Assembly: GCA_030789695.1 (NCBI GenBank)
Contig: CM061142.1
Location: 607,175,659 to 607,239,658 of the forward strand
Direction: 5' to 3'
Source of the DNA: Scilla litardierei
Taxonomy: Eukaryota > Streptophyta > Magnoliopsida > Asparagales > Asparagaceae
Length of the DNA stretch: 64,000 bases
In this document: positions 10,380-22,296 of the stretch, in pieces
Numbering within the stretch: position 1 is the first letter of the stretch
Layout of the letters: every line of letters starts with the position of its first letter
The notes under the pieces: generated by a model
Databases searched by the model: none
Seen by the model: the letters and a program-made list of their open reading frames with translations, nothing else
What the model was told of the DNA's origin: nothing
Translations under genes and position numbers: made by a program

Positions 10380-13300
10380 TGTAACGGCCGCTTTTCGACC
10401 GTTCGTATTTTCTGCGCGTACGTACTTTTTCGTACGCGTATTTTATTTGACTCTTTCTTGGATTCGGTATGTACGATGTGATATGCTGTTGAGACCGTAT
10501 AGAAGTATAGATTTTTATATTAATTTTTGGAAAAGTTATTTCAAGGCTCGTTTTCTCTAAAAACAGCTTTGAATGGAAGGGCGTTTTGGTCCTTTGGCTT
10601 CAACGCTCAGTTCTAGATTTTATAATAAGTTTCGATAGGGTTAGCACGCGGCAAGACCCCGTAGCCCCATACTTCTCGTCTCTGCAATCGTCTCGATATT
10701 TTCGGATTATTTTTCCGATGCCCGTAGTGGGACTTATCCCCTAATCCTTTTTCCTTCCTTAATTAGCCTTTGTCCTTTTCAAATTCAGAATTAATTAGGA
10801 ATCTAATCAAATCCCTCAAATATCTCCTACGTATCATGGGGATATATTTCTGCCACTACTGTCAGTCCCCTTTTTCCCTAACTCCACTCCTCCTATCTCT
10901 ATCTCTCTCCCTCAATAACCCTAAAACCTAAAGGCAAATATCAAAACCCTTCCTCTTCAAAACCAAACACCAGGCCGCACAAAAAAAAACTCATGCAAAA
11001 CCCATCTAGTGCCGCATCCATCTTCTTCTCTGGCCACCCAAGGTCGCCCCGAGCCACCCCTGGCCATCGGCCATCCCTCCACCTCCATCCCCTCTTCTCT
11101 CTCCTCCATTTCCTCTCTCTAGGAGCCCTACAAACCGCAGAAACCCACAAAAGGACCCCGCCGGAGAAAAGCTCACGGCCGGCCGGCCATCGCCGCCACC
11201 GTCGACAATCACCACCCCCAACTGGATCCTCTCTAACCCGCCGATCATCTCCAACTCCCCTTACCGTTTTCCCACGTCTCAATCTCCTCGAAAACCCCGT
11301 GGAATTGAGATCTAGCCATTGTTTTTGACAGTTTGCGCGCCGCCACTTCAAACTCGTGCCCACTGGTCATCCGGCCACCTACGATGACCATCCTACTCAC
11401 CGTTGGACTTCTATCAAGCTCCCCTACCAACTGCAATTCCCCTTATGTTCATCTCTCACATGTAGCTCCTTGAAAACCCGTCGAAACAAGCCCTATTGGC
11501 TGTTTTTGACAGATCTATGCGCTAAACTTCGACGCCGGCGCACGACCACCTCTGACCACTTCTGGCAACCACTCCATCACCATTAGCTTCCTCTTGAAGT
11601 CCTTTAGCCTCTGTAATTTTCCATTGTCGCTGTTCATCGCTGGATTTCTGCTGAGACGCACGACAACAAACGTTGCGTGAATTGTCCTATCCGGCTTCTC
11701 ACGGCCACCCACCGCCGTACGATCACACTGTCAGCCACCCACCGGTTAAAGAAACCCCCACTGATCCTACTTCAACTACCGGCAGCCCCCTTGGACCCTC
11801 AGAGTTCATGTGTGTCTCCGTACCCACGTGTTTTTACCCGACGTCGCCACCGTCGTGAAGATCCGTTGCGCTACCCGCAACTGGAGGAAGATCACCGCTT
11901 GCACGCTATTTTCGTGCCACCACCTCGCTGTCCAGAGGTGCCTCGCTACGCTACCCATGGCCGAGGAGTTCCAGACGACACCAACGCTTCACCGTTCAGA
12001 CCCGACATCCGCTTTTTGAACGACGTCAAAAGGTTAGTCCCGTAACGTGTAGTAAGAACCCACCCGTAGCAAAACGTAAAACCTAATCTAAAATTTGTCA
12101 ACGTAAACTAGATTTAATTTATGCATCCGTAGAAAATCGACGAACGAACTGAATTTCTGTGCACATAGGGTAGACATCGATCTAGACTAAATGAATCATC
12201 AAAAGACGTGACTTTTTGACTGTTAGAGTAGTCCCGCCAAATTAGAAACAAACCATAATAGGATTGACGAAAAGCGCGATCTGACATCGCCATTATCCTG
12301 TTTCAGACGGACCCTCGCTGACGCGCCACTTCTACGGGACTCCTCGGACAGACGACGCACTCGCCACCGCAGGCAAGTGTTTACACTTGTACTTGTACGG
12401 CCATGTTTAGGCCATCTCCTTCTTAGAATGTCAAAGAACATTTAAAGAGAACTGGACGTGAAATTATAGCGTCCGGGACCCCCCTTGACAGCTTAGACTT
12501 GAGGACGAAGTCTAAGCACAACAACAACAACTGACACCTTAGGGTTATTCTGTGTGTGCGTGCGTGTGGACACCCTAGAATGAACATCTCCTCAACTCTG
12601 TCATGTCATGTCACAAAAGCCTACGGGCGTTTCAGGTGCCCTTCATGCGAGGGTGATCTCTGGTTGTCTTGTCTTAAGCACTTTGGGTGGAGGAAGGTTG
12701 AGCATTCCCTCGGCTTGGCGGGTTTGACCACCCACAAACCGAAAGGCGTGAATCTCTCTTATCCCTCCTCAATCTTGTCTTGTCCCGTGCATTAGGTTGA
12801 GCGTTCCCTCGGTTGAGAAGGTACTGGCCGTCTTCTAACCGAAAGGCGTGAACCTTAGTGACACACTTCTAAGTCTTGTCGTGTCCCGTGCACTAGGTTG
12901 AGCATTCCCTTGGTTGAGAAGGTGCTGGCCGCCTTCTAACCGAAAGGCGTGAACCTTAGTGACACACTTCTTGTCTTGTTTGTCTTGTCCCGTGCACTTG
13001 GGTTGAGCGTTCCCTCGGTACGGACCGAAAGGCGTGAACCTTTGTGACACACACGGTACTTCTTGTCTTGTTCTGTCCCATCTAGTTTAGTCCCTAGCTA
13101 GTAGCACATGCTACGACTACTGTCTGTCTTGTTTACTTCCTGCACCGTTTTACTTTCTGTCATGTCATAACCCCTGCATGTTAATTAACCAGTAAAATGT
13201 TTCTCTTAAATCATATTACACTTGCAGTAGAGTCTAACTTTTTCTTGTAGACTTTACCTGACGTACAGTTCCTTTTCTCTTCGGTGCTACACGTCACGTG

Positions 13301-13753
13301 TTGAGCCGGAGTACGTGGACGAGCTGGACGTACCTGAGTACGTGAAGCCAGAGGGTGTCGACCCGGAGTACGTACCTGACTAGGACCAGTCCTAGAGGTC
13401 CCTCACCATTGCAGTTCAGAGTTTTTTCTGCTTTCTAGTTTGGGTGCGTAGCACCGTTTACTTTTCTGCCTAGGTTGGGTGCTTGTACCAGTAGTTTACT
13501 TTCTACGTTGTTGCCATGCTGGGCATTACTTCCTTTATTAGACTCTTGTACTTCTTGATATCTTGATGGAATAAAATGAATGCATTTCCTTTCAGTACTT
13601 TCTGTTCTTACGAATTTTATAAATGCAAGAACCTGGAAAATTTTAAATTGGTACCCCCGTACAGACGCTTATTGGGTCCGAGCTTCACAGCTCCGGCCCA
13701 AGCGGGCCTTAGTCATGCTTCGCTTCCGTAGTTTTGGGAAGCGGGGCGTGACA
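10380..13753 (+). repeat. 5' LTR of gypsy element C
   Basis: 3374 bp from TGTAACGG to GTGACA. It opens with an inverted repeat (CGCGTACG / CGTACGCG, about 10417-10440), contains a CT-rich Pro-coding-like stretch (11000-12050, not a gene) and ~100-bp tandem repeats (12690-13060). It ends with a TTTTGGGAAGCGGGGCGTGACA-type tail shared with element E (there inverted). Confidence 0.93.
12690..13060 (+). repeat. Tandem ~100-bp repeats inside LTR of C
   Basis: Four imperfect units containing GGTTGAGC.TTCCCTCGG, CCGAAAGGCGTGAA and TGTCTTGTCCCGTGCAC. The same set occurs at 18280-18640 in the other LTR. Non-coding. Confidence 0.8.
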
Positions 13754-13878
13754 GGTGTTAGTGGTGACCCATGCAGGTCTTGTAATTATAAAAGTTCGTA
13801 GCAATAGTATTACTCGCATTCATTTTTATTATCCAGTTATCGTGTACGAGTCTAATTTGGGTCTTCCTTGTCAATAGG

Positions 13879-15058
13879 ATGGCAGGAAAATGCAATACCC
13901 GAGCCGGGAGCTCAACAGATGGAGTTTTGGGAGACCACGACGGTGAATTCCGTCAGTTTCTGGGCCTTATGAGGGAGATGCTGGATGTTCAGCATTAATT
14001 GGTTCAGCAGTCCCATCAGGCTGCCCGAGCCGTCCATGCTCCACCGCCGCCACCTGCCCCAAGAGCTGCTCCTGGAGTGAAGCAGTTCAATGAGCTTCAA
14101 CCGAAGACATTTTCTGGGAAGGAAGGACAGTTAGGTGCTGACGAGTGGATCCAGAGCATCGAAGAGAAGCTGGTAGCTGCGAAGATTCATGAGGATACCA
14201 GAGTTGAGATAGTGAAGATGCAGCTGGCTGAGAATGTTAGGAACTGGTGGCGCATTGAAAAGAGGCGTCTGTAGAAGCCAGTGGAGTGGAAGACTTTCAA
14301 GTCAATGTTCTGATAGAAGTATTTCCCTAAGGCTGCTAAGAGGGAGCTTCTAAGCCGATTTATGAATCTGAAGTAGGGGGACATGACGGTTGATGAGTAC
14401 GAGGCAGAGTTCGAGATGCTCGGTCGATTTGCCTCTCACATGGTGAAGAAGGAAGAGAACCGAGTTGATCGGTTTCGTCAGGGACTGCGTCCAAAGATTC
14501 AGGCTTCCATGTCCTCGGCGGACTCTTCGACCATGGGAGCCGTGCTGAATGCCGCCAGGAATCATGAGATCGTAGCACGTCTACATGATCCTTCTGATGA
14601 TGGAGGAAAGCCACCGATGGAGCAGCATAGGCCTTCTGCTAGGTCTATAGTGGGACCAGTTCATTCTGTACCTTTCAAGAGGCCAGGAGCACCTGCTCAG
14701 AGCCAGGCCAGAGAGCGATGTCTTTTCTGTGGCAAGCTGGGACATCGTCAGAATGACTACAGGAAGAGGCTGGGTTTGTGTCTGGCGTGTGGAGCCGCCA
14801 CACATGTCACTAAAGATTGCCCGAGGTATCACCATGTGGAGGGCGGAGCACCAGCCCCACTGCAGAGAGCGCCTGCCCCTACCCAGAGAGGAGCTGTTAT
14901 CCGTGGAGCATATGTCATGACAGTAGTGGATGGCGTCAATGCAGGTAACTCCATAGTTTTAGTCTTTCATATTATAGTTAGCTTATTTTTTTGTCTGCTT
15001 ATGTATGTTTCAAAACTTTTTGTTTCCTTTCAAATCCAACCTTTAATGTTTTGGGATT
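13879..15058 (+). pseudogene. gag: Gag of gypsy element C, five in-frame stops
   Basis: A single frame from ATG 13879 (MAGKCNTRAG) to TAG 15056-15058 encodes a chromovirus-type gag. It has a Pro-rich segment, FNELQPKTFSG, WIQSIEEKL, the ENVRNWW block, DEYEAEFEMLGRFA, then two zinc knuckles. In the first (CLFCGKLGHRQNDY) the last Cys is Tyr; the second (CLACGAATHVTKDC) is intact. Stops are at codons 40 (TAA), 132 (TAG), 145 (TGA), 146 (TAG) and 166 (TAG); there is no frameshift. Coding similarity ends near 14945, where a protease would normally begin, so pol has been lost cleanly. Confidence 0.88.
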
Positions 15059-15958
15059 AGCCCACAAAGATCATAACCCACCTATCTCCCCTCATCCAAT
15101 ACCACGACTCCACACGTTTTTCCAAATGTTTTAAAATATGTCTTTGGCCTTAAACATTCTTTCTTCCCCTCCTCGGGAGTGTTATGTTTGATTGTTATGA
15201 TATTGTTAGTACTAGCTATTATTGTTATAGGGTTATGTTTGCGGGTAGGATTAGAGTGAGATGGGATATGTCGTAGCGGTGATTGGTTGATCTTGAACAC
15301 AAAGATATTATATTAGATTTCCTTCGGATGAAAAGAACGAGGTGTCCAAGACTTAGTTATAATACCAGTGTGTGAAGGATCCAATGGAGAACTCTGATTG
15401 GATGAAATTATGAATAGGGTGATGAGTAATTAATCAATCTGAAACTTGGACGAGTGATAGATAAGGATAGCTAGGACGGGATAGTATGAGTTAGGTCGGT
15501 CATGAGAATGAGTAGAGCATTTAAAAGCATTAAGACTTGATTATTAAGTTGACGTGAGAAGATATTGGAAGTAACACGACGTGTTGAGATGAATAGATGG
15601 TTGGGTAGACGGATTTGGTGTGGTTCGGAGATAGATGAAAGGAGTAAGGATAGATGTAGTTTGATGGTTCTTTGAATTTGGAGGATAAACTTCTGAGTCG
15701 ATGTATTGGGGACGATATGATTGAAGACTGGTAGGCGATGATGTGGATCTATAGTCAGGTGCTAAGATGTGGTTCTGGTTGTAGCGTTATCCAATGGAGG
15801 ACGAGTTATGACGAATTATTTGAGGAACGATGTCTGAAGTTATGAGATTAACGATCATTATGTGTAGACATGAGAGTTGTAGGCATGATTGTATATAGAT
15901 ATTAGTATTATTAGTATAAGTGATTCCGAGGGCGGAATCATTTCTAAGGTGGGTAGAA
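15059..15958 (+). other. Non-coding internal 3' region and PPT of C
   Basis: No ORF of interest. From about 15300 to 15950 the plus strand is purine/T-rich and strikingly poor in C. The tract CTAAGGTGGGTAGAA just before the 3' LTR (about 15939-15957) is the likely polypurine tract and matches the CTAAGGTGGGGAGGA of element E. I cannot identify a convincing PBS after the 5' LTR (13754-13790). Confidence 0.65.
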
Positions 15959-18900
15959 TGTAACGGCCGCTTTCCGACCGTTCGTATTTTCTGCACGTAC
16001 GTACTTTTTCGTACGCGTATTTTATTTGACTCTTTCTTGGATTTGGTATGTACGATGTGATACGCTGTTGAGACCGTATGGAAGTGTAGATTTTTATAGT
16101 AATTTTTGGGAACGTCATTTCACGGCTCGTTTTCTCTAAAAACAGCTTTGAATGGAATGGCGTTTTGGTCTTTTGGCTTCAACGCTCAGTTCTCGATTTT
16201 ATAATAATTTTCGGTAGGGTTAGCACGCAGCCAGACCCCGTAGTCCCGTACTTCTTGTCTCTGCGATCGTCCCAGTATTTTCGGATTATTTTTCGATGCC
16301 CGTAGTGGGACTTATCCCCTAATCCTTTTTCCTTCCTTAATTAGCCTTTGTCCTTTTCAAATTCAGAATTAATTAGGAATCTAATCAAATCCATCAAATA
16401 TCTCCTATGTATCATGGGGATATATTTCTGCCACTATTTTCACTCCCCTTTTCCCTAACTCCACTCCTCCTATCTCTATCTCTCTCCCTCAATAACCCTA
16501 AAACCTAAAGGCAAATATCAAAACCCCTCCTCTTCAAAACCAAGCACCAGGCCGCAGAAAAAACTCACGCAAAACCCATATAGCGCCGCATCCATCTTCT
16601 TCTCCGGCCACCCAAGGTCACCCCCAGCCACCCCTGGTCGTCGGCCATCCCTCCACCTCCATCCCCTCTTCTCTTTCCTCCATTTCCTCTCTCTAAGATC
16701 CCTTCAAACCGCAGAAACCCACAGCAGGACCCCGCCAGAGAAAAGCTCACGGCCGGCCAGCCACCGCCACCCGCCGCCGACGATCACCACCCCCAACTAG
16801 ATCCTCTCTGACCCCTCGATCATCTCCAACTCCCATTACCCTTTTCCCACGTCTCGATCTCCTCGAAAACCGCGTGGAACTCAGATCTAGCCGCTGTTTT
16901 TGACAGTTTACGCGCCGCCACTTCAAACTCGTGCCCACCGATCATCCGGCCACCTATGACAACCATCCTACCACCGTTGGACTTCTATCAAACCCCCCTA
17001 CTAACTGAAATTCCCCTTACGTTCATTTCTCACCTGTAGCTCCTTGAAAACCCATCGAAACAAGCCCTATTGGATGTTTTTGACAGATCTGTGCGCTGAA
17101 CTTCGACGCCAGCACACAACCACCTCCGACCACTTCCGGAGACCACTCCACCACCTTGGCTTCCTCTTGAAGTCTGTTAGCATCTGCAATTTCCGTTGTC
17201 GCTGTTCATCGCTGGATTTCTGCTGAGACGCGCGACAACGTACGTTGCGTGAATCTGTCCTATCCGGCTTCTCACGGCCACCCACCGCCGTACGCTCACG
17301 TCGTCAGCCACCCACCGGGCCGAACAACCCCCACTGATCCTACTTCAACCTACCGGCAGCCCCCTTGGACCCTCGGAGTTCACGTGCATCGCCGTACCCA
17401 TGTGTTTTTACCCGACGTCGCCGCCGTCGTGAAGATCCGTTGCGCTACCTACAATGGGAGGAAGATCACCACTTGCTCGATGTTTTCGTGCCACCACTCG
17501 CTGTCCAGAGGATCCTCACTGTGCTACCCATGGCTGAGGAGTTCCAGACGACGCCAACGCTTCACCGTTCAGACCCGACATCCGCTTTTTGAACGACATC
17601 AAAAGGTTAGTCCCCTAATGTGTAGTAAGAACCCACCCGTAGTAAAACGTAAAACCTAATCTAAAATTTGTCAACGTAAACTAAAGTTAATTTCTGCATC
17701 TTTAAAACGTTGTCCACCGTAGAAAATCGACGAACGAACTGAATTTTTGTGCACATAGGGTAAACGTCGATCTAGACTGAATGAATTATCAAAAGACGTG
17801 ACTTTTTGACTGTTAGGGTAGTCCCACCAAATTAGAAACAAACCGTAATAGGATTGACGAAAAGCGCGATCTGACATCGCCATTATCCTGTTTCAGGTGG
17901 ACACTCGCTGACGAGCCACTTCGACGGGATGCCCCGGACAGACGACGCACTCGCCACCGCAGGCAAGTGTTTACACTTGTACTTGTACGGCCACGTTTAG
18001 GCCATCTCCTTCTTAGAATGTCAAAGAACATTTAAAGAGCACCGGACGTGAAATGATAGCATCCGGGACCCCCTTGACAGCTTAGACTTGACGACGAAGT
18101 CTAAGCACAACAACAACAACAACTGACACCTTAGGGTTACTCTGTGTGTGCGTGCGTGTGGACACCCTAGAATGAACATCTCCTCAACTCTGTCATGTCA
18201 TGTCACAAAAGCCTGCAGGCGTTTCAGGTCCCCTCCATAAGAGGGTGATCTCTGGTTGTCTTGTCTTGAGCACTTTGGGTGGAGGAAGGTTGAGCGTTCC
18301 ATCGGCTTGGTGGGTTTGGCCACCCACAAACTGAAAGGCATGAATCTCTCTTGTCCCTCCTCAGTCTTGTCTTGTCACGTGCACTAGGTTGAGCATTCCC
18401 TCGGTTGAGAAGGTGCTGGCCGCCTTCTAACCGAAAGGCGTGAACCTTAGTGACACACTTATCAATCGTGTCTTGTCCCGTGAACTAGGTTGAGCATTCC
18501 CTCGGTTGAGAAGGTGCTGGCCGCCTTCTAACCGAAAGGCGTGAACCTTAGTGACACACTTCTTGTCTTGTTTGTCTTGTCCCGTGCACTTGGGTTGAGC
18601 GTTTCCTCAGGACTGAAAGGCGTGAACCTTCGTGACACACACGATACTTCTTATCTTGTTCTGTCCCATCTAGTTTAGTCCCGTAGCTAGTAGCACACGC
18701 TACGACTACTGTCTGTCTCGTTTACTTCCTACACCGTTTTACTTTCTGTCATGTCATAACCCCTGCATGTTAATCAACCAGTAAAATGTTGCTCTTAAAT
18801 CATATTACACTTGCAGTAGAGTCTAACTTTTTCTTGTAGACTTTACCTAACGTACAGTTCCTTTTCTCTTGGGTGCTGTATGTCACGTGTTGAGCCGGAG

Positions 18901-19341
18901 TATGTGGACGAGCCAGACGTACCTGAGTACGTGGAGCCAGAGGGTGTCGACCCGGAGTACGTACCTGACGAGGACCAGTCCTAGAGGTCCCTCACCGTTG
19001 CAGTTCAGAGTTTTTCCTGCTTTCTAGTTCTAGTGCGTAGCACCGTTTACTTTTCTACCTAGGTTGGATGCTTGCACCAGTAGTTTACTTTCTGCGTTGT
19101 TGCCATGATGGGCATTACTTCCTTTATTAGACTCTTGTACTTCTGGATATCTTGATGGAATAAAATGAATGCATTTCCTTTCAGTACTTTCTGTTGTTAC
19201 AAATTTTATAAATGCAAGAACCTAGAAAATTTTAAATTTGTACCCCTTACAGACGCTTATTAGGTCCGAGCTTCACAGCTCCGGCCCAAGCAGGCCTTAG
19301 TCACGCTTTGCTTCCGTAGTTTTAGGAAGCGGGGCGTGACA
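15959..19341 (+). repeat. 3' LTR of gypsy element C
   Basis: 3383 bp matching 10380-13753 end to end, with frequent point differences (roughly 6 per 100 bp in the first 300 bp by eye) and small indels. It contains the same ~100-bp tandem repeats at 18280-18640. Confidence 0.93.
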
Positions 19342-20117
19342 CCTTGAATCTGGAGGGCACCTGTGCTTCGGTTATCTATCTGGACAACAGGCAACGGTCG
19401 CCCCTAGCGCCTCCCGAACATCCCCCCGTGTTGACGTAGAGGTCGAGTTGCTAAGGGGAGCTAACGGGGTCACGCGAGGGGCTCGCCCAAATCCCAGCCG
19501 AGCCAGGGATGGGCGTTGGTCAGTGGGTGCTTCTCCTCTCCCGGCGGTATTCTCGACTCCTTCACCTTTCGCGACGGGGATTTCACTCTGGCTGGGTCGG
19601 TCCCCGATGGCTCAACGATCGGTTGATCACCGATTTGTTGAGCATGGCTGCCAAGATGAGGATGTTACCGATTCGTCTCCAGCTTGCTCGGGACCCCCCT
19701 CGTCCCCATCCTGAAGCGAGGTCGGCGTGAGGGACCTCACCGAGACGAAGTTTGGCAGAGTGAAACGTCGTTCTGGGTTGGCTCCCCCATCCCCGTGGTC
19801 GGTGACCATGGCCGAGCGTAAAGGCCGACGGCTTCCTCCCTGACCGAGGGCCACCGCCGTCCCATCTCCCATGAGGAACGGGTTGCCGACGAGCTATTGA
19901 GACATTACGGCCAACGTCCGTAGGTGGGCATTGGTCTTCTGGGTGAAGAGACGGAGCTGCTCTTAGGTCACCGAACGTGATTCGTCGGTCCCCTCGGTGG
20001 TATGACTGTACTGGTTCCTGGGAGGGACGTAATCGCCTTCCTCGTGGATGGGGGGCATATGCCTCATGCCGTTGCAGACTGGTTCCATTTTGGTGGTTTG
20101 ACGTGGGTTTGTGTTCG
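19342..20117 (-). pseudogene. gag: Leader and gag N-terminus of Tat-like element D
   Basis: Lies between the D primer binding site (20118-20137) and the gag fragment at 10080-10379 once C is removed. On the minus strand an ATG at 19870-19872 starts an open stretch of 81 codons that may be the gag N-terminus. The frame joining to RFK-VPTLEKY at 19342 has stops (for example TAG about 30 bp before the junction). No conserved domain is recognisable in this portion, as is usual for the N-terminal half of Tat gag. Confidence 0.55.
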
Positions 20118-20137
20118 TTCTCACAGACGGTGCCAAA
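20118..20137 (-). other. Primer binding site of element D
   Basis: Minus strand TTTGGCACCGTCTGTGAGAA directly follows the LTR boundary. It is close to the TTTGGCGCCGTCTGTGGGAA sequence I associate with Tat-lineage elements; the differences are G-to-A changes. Confidence 0.8.
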
Positions 20138-20971
20138 TGTTTACGGGTGTTTTCTCACCAGGAATCGTTGACCAAGGGTTGGGCGGTTAACGTGGTCAAG
20201 GGATCTGGATAGACCCCTGGGTCCTGTCAAGCGGGCGAGTGCTCGATGAAACGGCTAGCTCGGTGTGTCGAGGGCGAGTGGGCTCGTCGTCCGGAGCGAT
20301 CGGCCTCGGTCAGTGAGGTGCGAAGGGGTAGCCTTGGCACCTGGGAGGCGTCCGGCCTCGGTGCGTGCTGTGCTGAGGAGTAGCCTCGGCGCCTAGAGTT
20401 CCTTGACCTGGAAAGGCGTAGGAGCTCGTCAGGGGGGCCGGAACTTAGTTCCAGCCAAGTCCCCTCCGATGCCTAAGTCAGAACGGATTTGGTAGGTACT
20501 CAGCGGGATCGGTACGGCTCGCAGGGAGGCCGATACGCGTATCCTCGGATTGAGCTATGGAAGGGAAGGCAAAATGAAAACCAGGTCTCTGAGAAGAATA
20601 CCTCTGTTTGTGGGTATCGGAGATCAGGTCCCTTTCTTCGTCCCCCCCCCCTCGGGTCCTTATATAGGGATTCTCCCTCGTCCTGTCTCCACGCCCACTT
20701 TCCCGCCCCATGATCCACCTCCCTTCAGGCGCCTTCTGTGCCCTGAAGGTGGGTTAATGGGGTCCCTTAATGGCCATTAAGGGAGAGTGTTTTGGGGAGC
20801 GGTTAACTCCCGCTGTCGTGGGCTGACCGAGCACATGTCCGATCGTGGCCGACCCGATTCCGGGTCCTCTAGAGGGTCTCGACGGTTGGCCCAAACTCCT
20901 TTTGGGAGCCTTCTGCTTCAAGCGAGGGCTTGGGCTGCTTGCTTTTGGGCTGCTCTAGAATGGTCGTATCA
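20138..20971 (-). repeat. 5' LTR of Tat-like gypsy element D
   Basis: 834 bp on the minus strand from TGATACGACC (20971) to AAACA next to the PBS. A TATA box (CCTATATAAG on the minus strand) lies at 20659-20668. The start resembles the F LTR start (TGTTACGGCC). The left LTR of D is outside the window, so the boundary at 20971 rests on the TG terminus and this similarity only. Confidence 0.75.
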
Positions 20972-20974
20972 GTA

Positions 20975-20976
20975 TG

Positions 20977-21046
<70 letters not shown>

Positions 21047-21058
21047 ATATAATATTTT
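20975..21058. repeat. (TA)n microsatellite
   Basis: About 80 bp of nearly pure TA dinucleotides abutting the right end of D. The ORF of Ile-Tyr repeats through it is not a gene. Confidence 0.95.
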
Positions 21059-22220
21059 TGAAATTTAACAGGTTCATGCAAAAAAATGTTTTCAAAAAAT
21101 TCTTGAAAATTTATCATAAATTTTAAAAAATTAGAAAATTAATGAAAATAATTTTTATCAAAATTTTCAAATTACAAAATAGCTTGTTTTGGGATAAAAA
21201 CTATTATCAAGTTTTGGGTTGTGTTTTGTGTGTTTTGAATCGTTTTGACCTTAAAAAGTATTTTTAAAAATAGTAGAAATATTTTTAATATTATTTAACA
21301 TTATTTTGAAAGTATTTGAATCATGAAATATGTATTGACAGGTTTGGATTGGCACAAATGGGGTACCCTGGTTCGCACCCGTGTGGAGGGTACCTCGGCT
21401 CCTCTTGGCATTTGGGTGGGTTTACCTAACCCTATTGGCATTAGAAGGTGGGTACCCTAGCTATACGTGATAATGTTAGTGAGGAGGGGCTCCTATCCCT
21501 CCTAAGGAAAAAGATGGAGTTCTCTTCATCTTTACCAAGCTCCCTTGCCAAGTAGTTTTTTAAAACTCGGCAACATTTAAATAAATATTATGTGTCACCA
21601 AGCATACTTTTCATATAATTTGCGATAAAGGAAAAGGTTAGTATAGAATATATAATTTTATGATGATACGTGAAATATGGTGAAACAGTAGAAAATCATC
21701 TCCCATGATGGTCAAAAGGTCCACACGATAAAGGAAAAGGTTAGTATAGAATATATAATTTTATGATGATACGTGAAATATGGTGAAACAGTAGAAAATC
21801 ATCTCCCATGATGGTCAAAAGGTCCACTCTTTAAATATTTTTCAAACAATATATACCATTCAAGTATATCTTCATATTAAAAAAACCCTAAAATATCCAA
21901 AATCTGGTAAACCCTAAACTTTTTTGTCATTGATGTAGAAGGTGAAAAAGGTTCTATTACCGTAGAACCATTAAAATTTTAAATGATCCAACTCATATGC
22001 AAGTCGCATGGTATTCACAATTTTTATTCATCTATTATACATTTGACAACGATTTTTGAATTCTAGGGCTGACTAGGACAAACATGTTGATAGAAGAATG
22101 GCTGCGATTTAACCTTAGGAAATCAACGGTTAGGATGATATTAGGTAAAAATTTCGGAGGGTAAAATTTGAATTTTGGGAGGAAAACGTCCGGGGGGATT
22201 GAAAATTTTCAGTTAAAAAC
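21059..22220. other. AT-rich intergenic sequence
   Basis: No coding region or recognisable element. It has A/T homopolymers, a GGTACCC-rich patch (about 21360-21470) and one exact tandem duplication, listed separately. Confidence 0.6.
21623..21828. repeat. Exact 103-bp tandem duplication
   Basis: Two adjacent copies (21623-21725, 21726-21828) starting CGATAAAGG and ending GGTCCAC appear identical over their whole length, which points to a very recent duplication. Confidence 0.93.
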
Positions 22221-22296
22221 TCAGCCCCAATGTTTGCTGTAGGCGAAAAATGAGCTGGGGTCAGTAGAAAGAGAGCAGGTTACGGGTTGTGTTTTC

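Larger units (their letters stand above)
10380..19341 (+). mobile_element. Gag-only Ty3/gypsy element C with 3.4-kb LTRs (TR-GAG type)
   Basis: Two long LTRs (10380-13753 and 15959-19341) flank only 2205 bp of internal DNA containing one gag gene and no protease, RT, RNase H or integrase. Flanks are CCTTC (10375-10379) and CCTTG (19342-19346), a 5-bp duplication with one mismatch, and removing the element restores the D gag frame. LTR ends (TGTAACGGCC ... GGGGCGTGACA) and the purine tract resemble the Del/Tekay type of chromovirus and match element E. LTR divergence is visibly several percent, so it is older than A and E. Movement would require proteins in trans. Confidence 0.92.

Noticed and set aside
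11677..12045. Pro-rich ORFs inside the LTR of C (also 10993-11328, 17249-17659)
   Set aside because: Not conserved in frame between the two LTR copies and located in LTR sequence.
13754..13790. Primer binding site after the 5' LTR of C (and 54190-54228 in E)
   Set aside because: C and E match each other here but I could not match either to a tRNA 3' end, so no PBS is claimed.
20787..21068. 93-codon ORF ending in Ile-Tyr repeats
   Set aside because: Runs through the (TA)n microsatellite.
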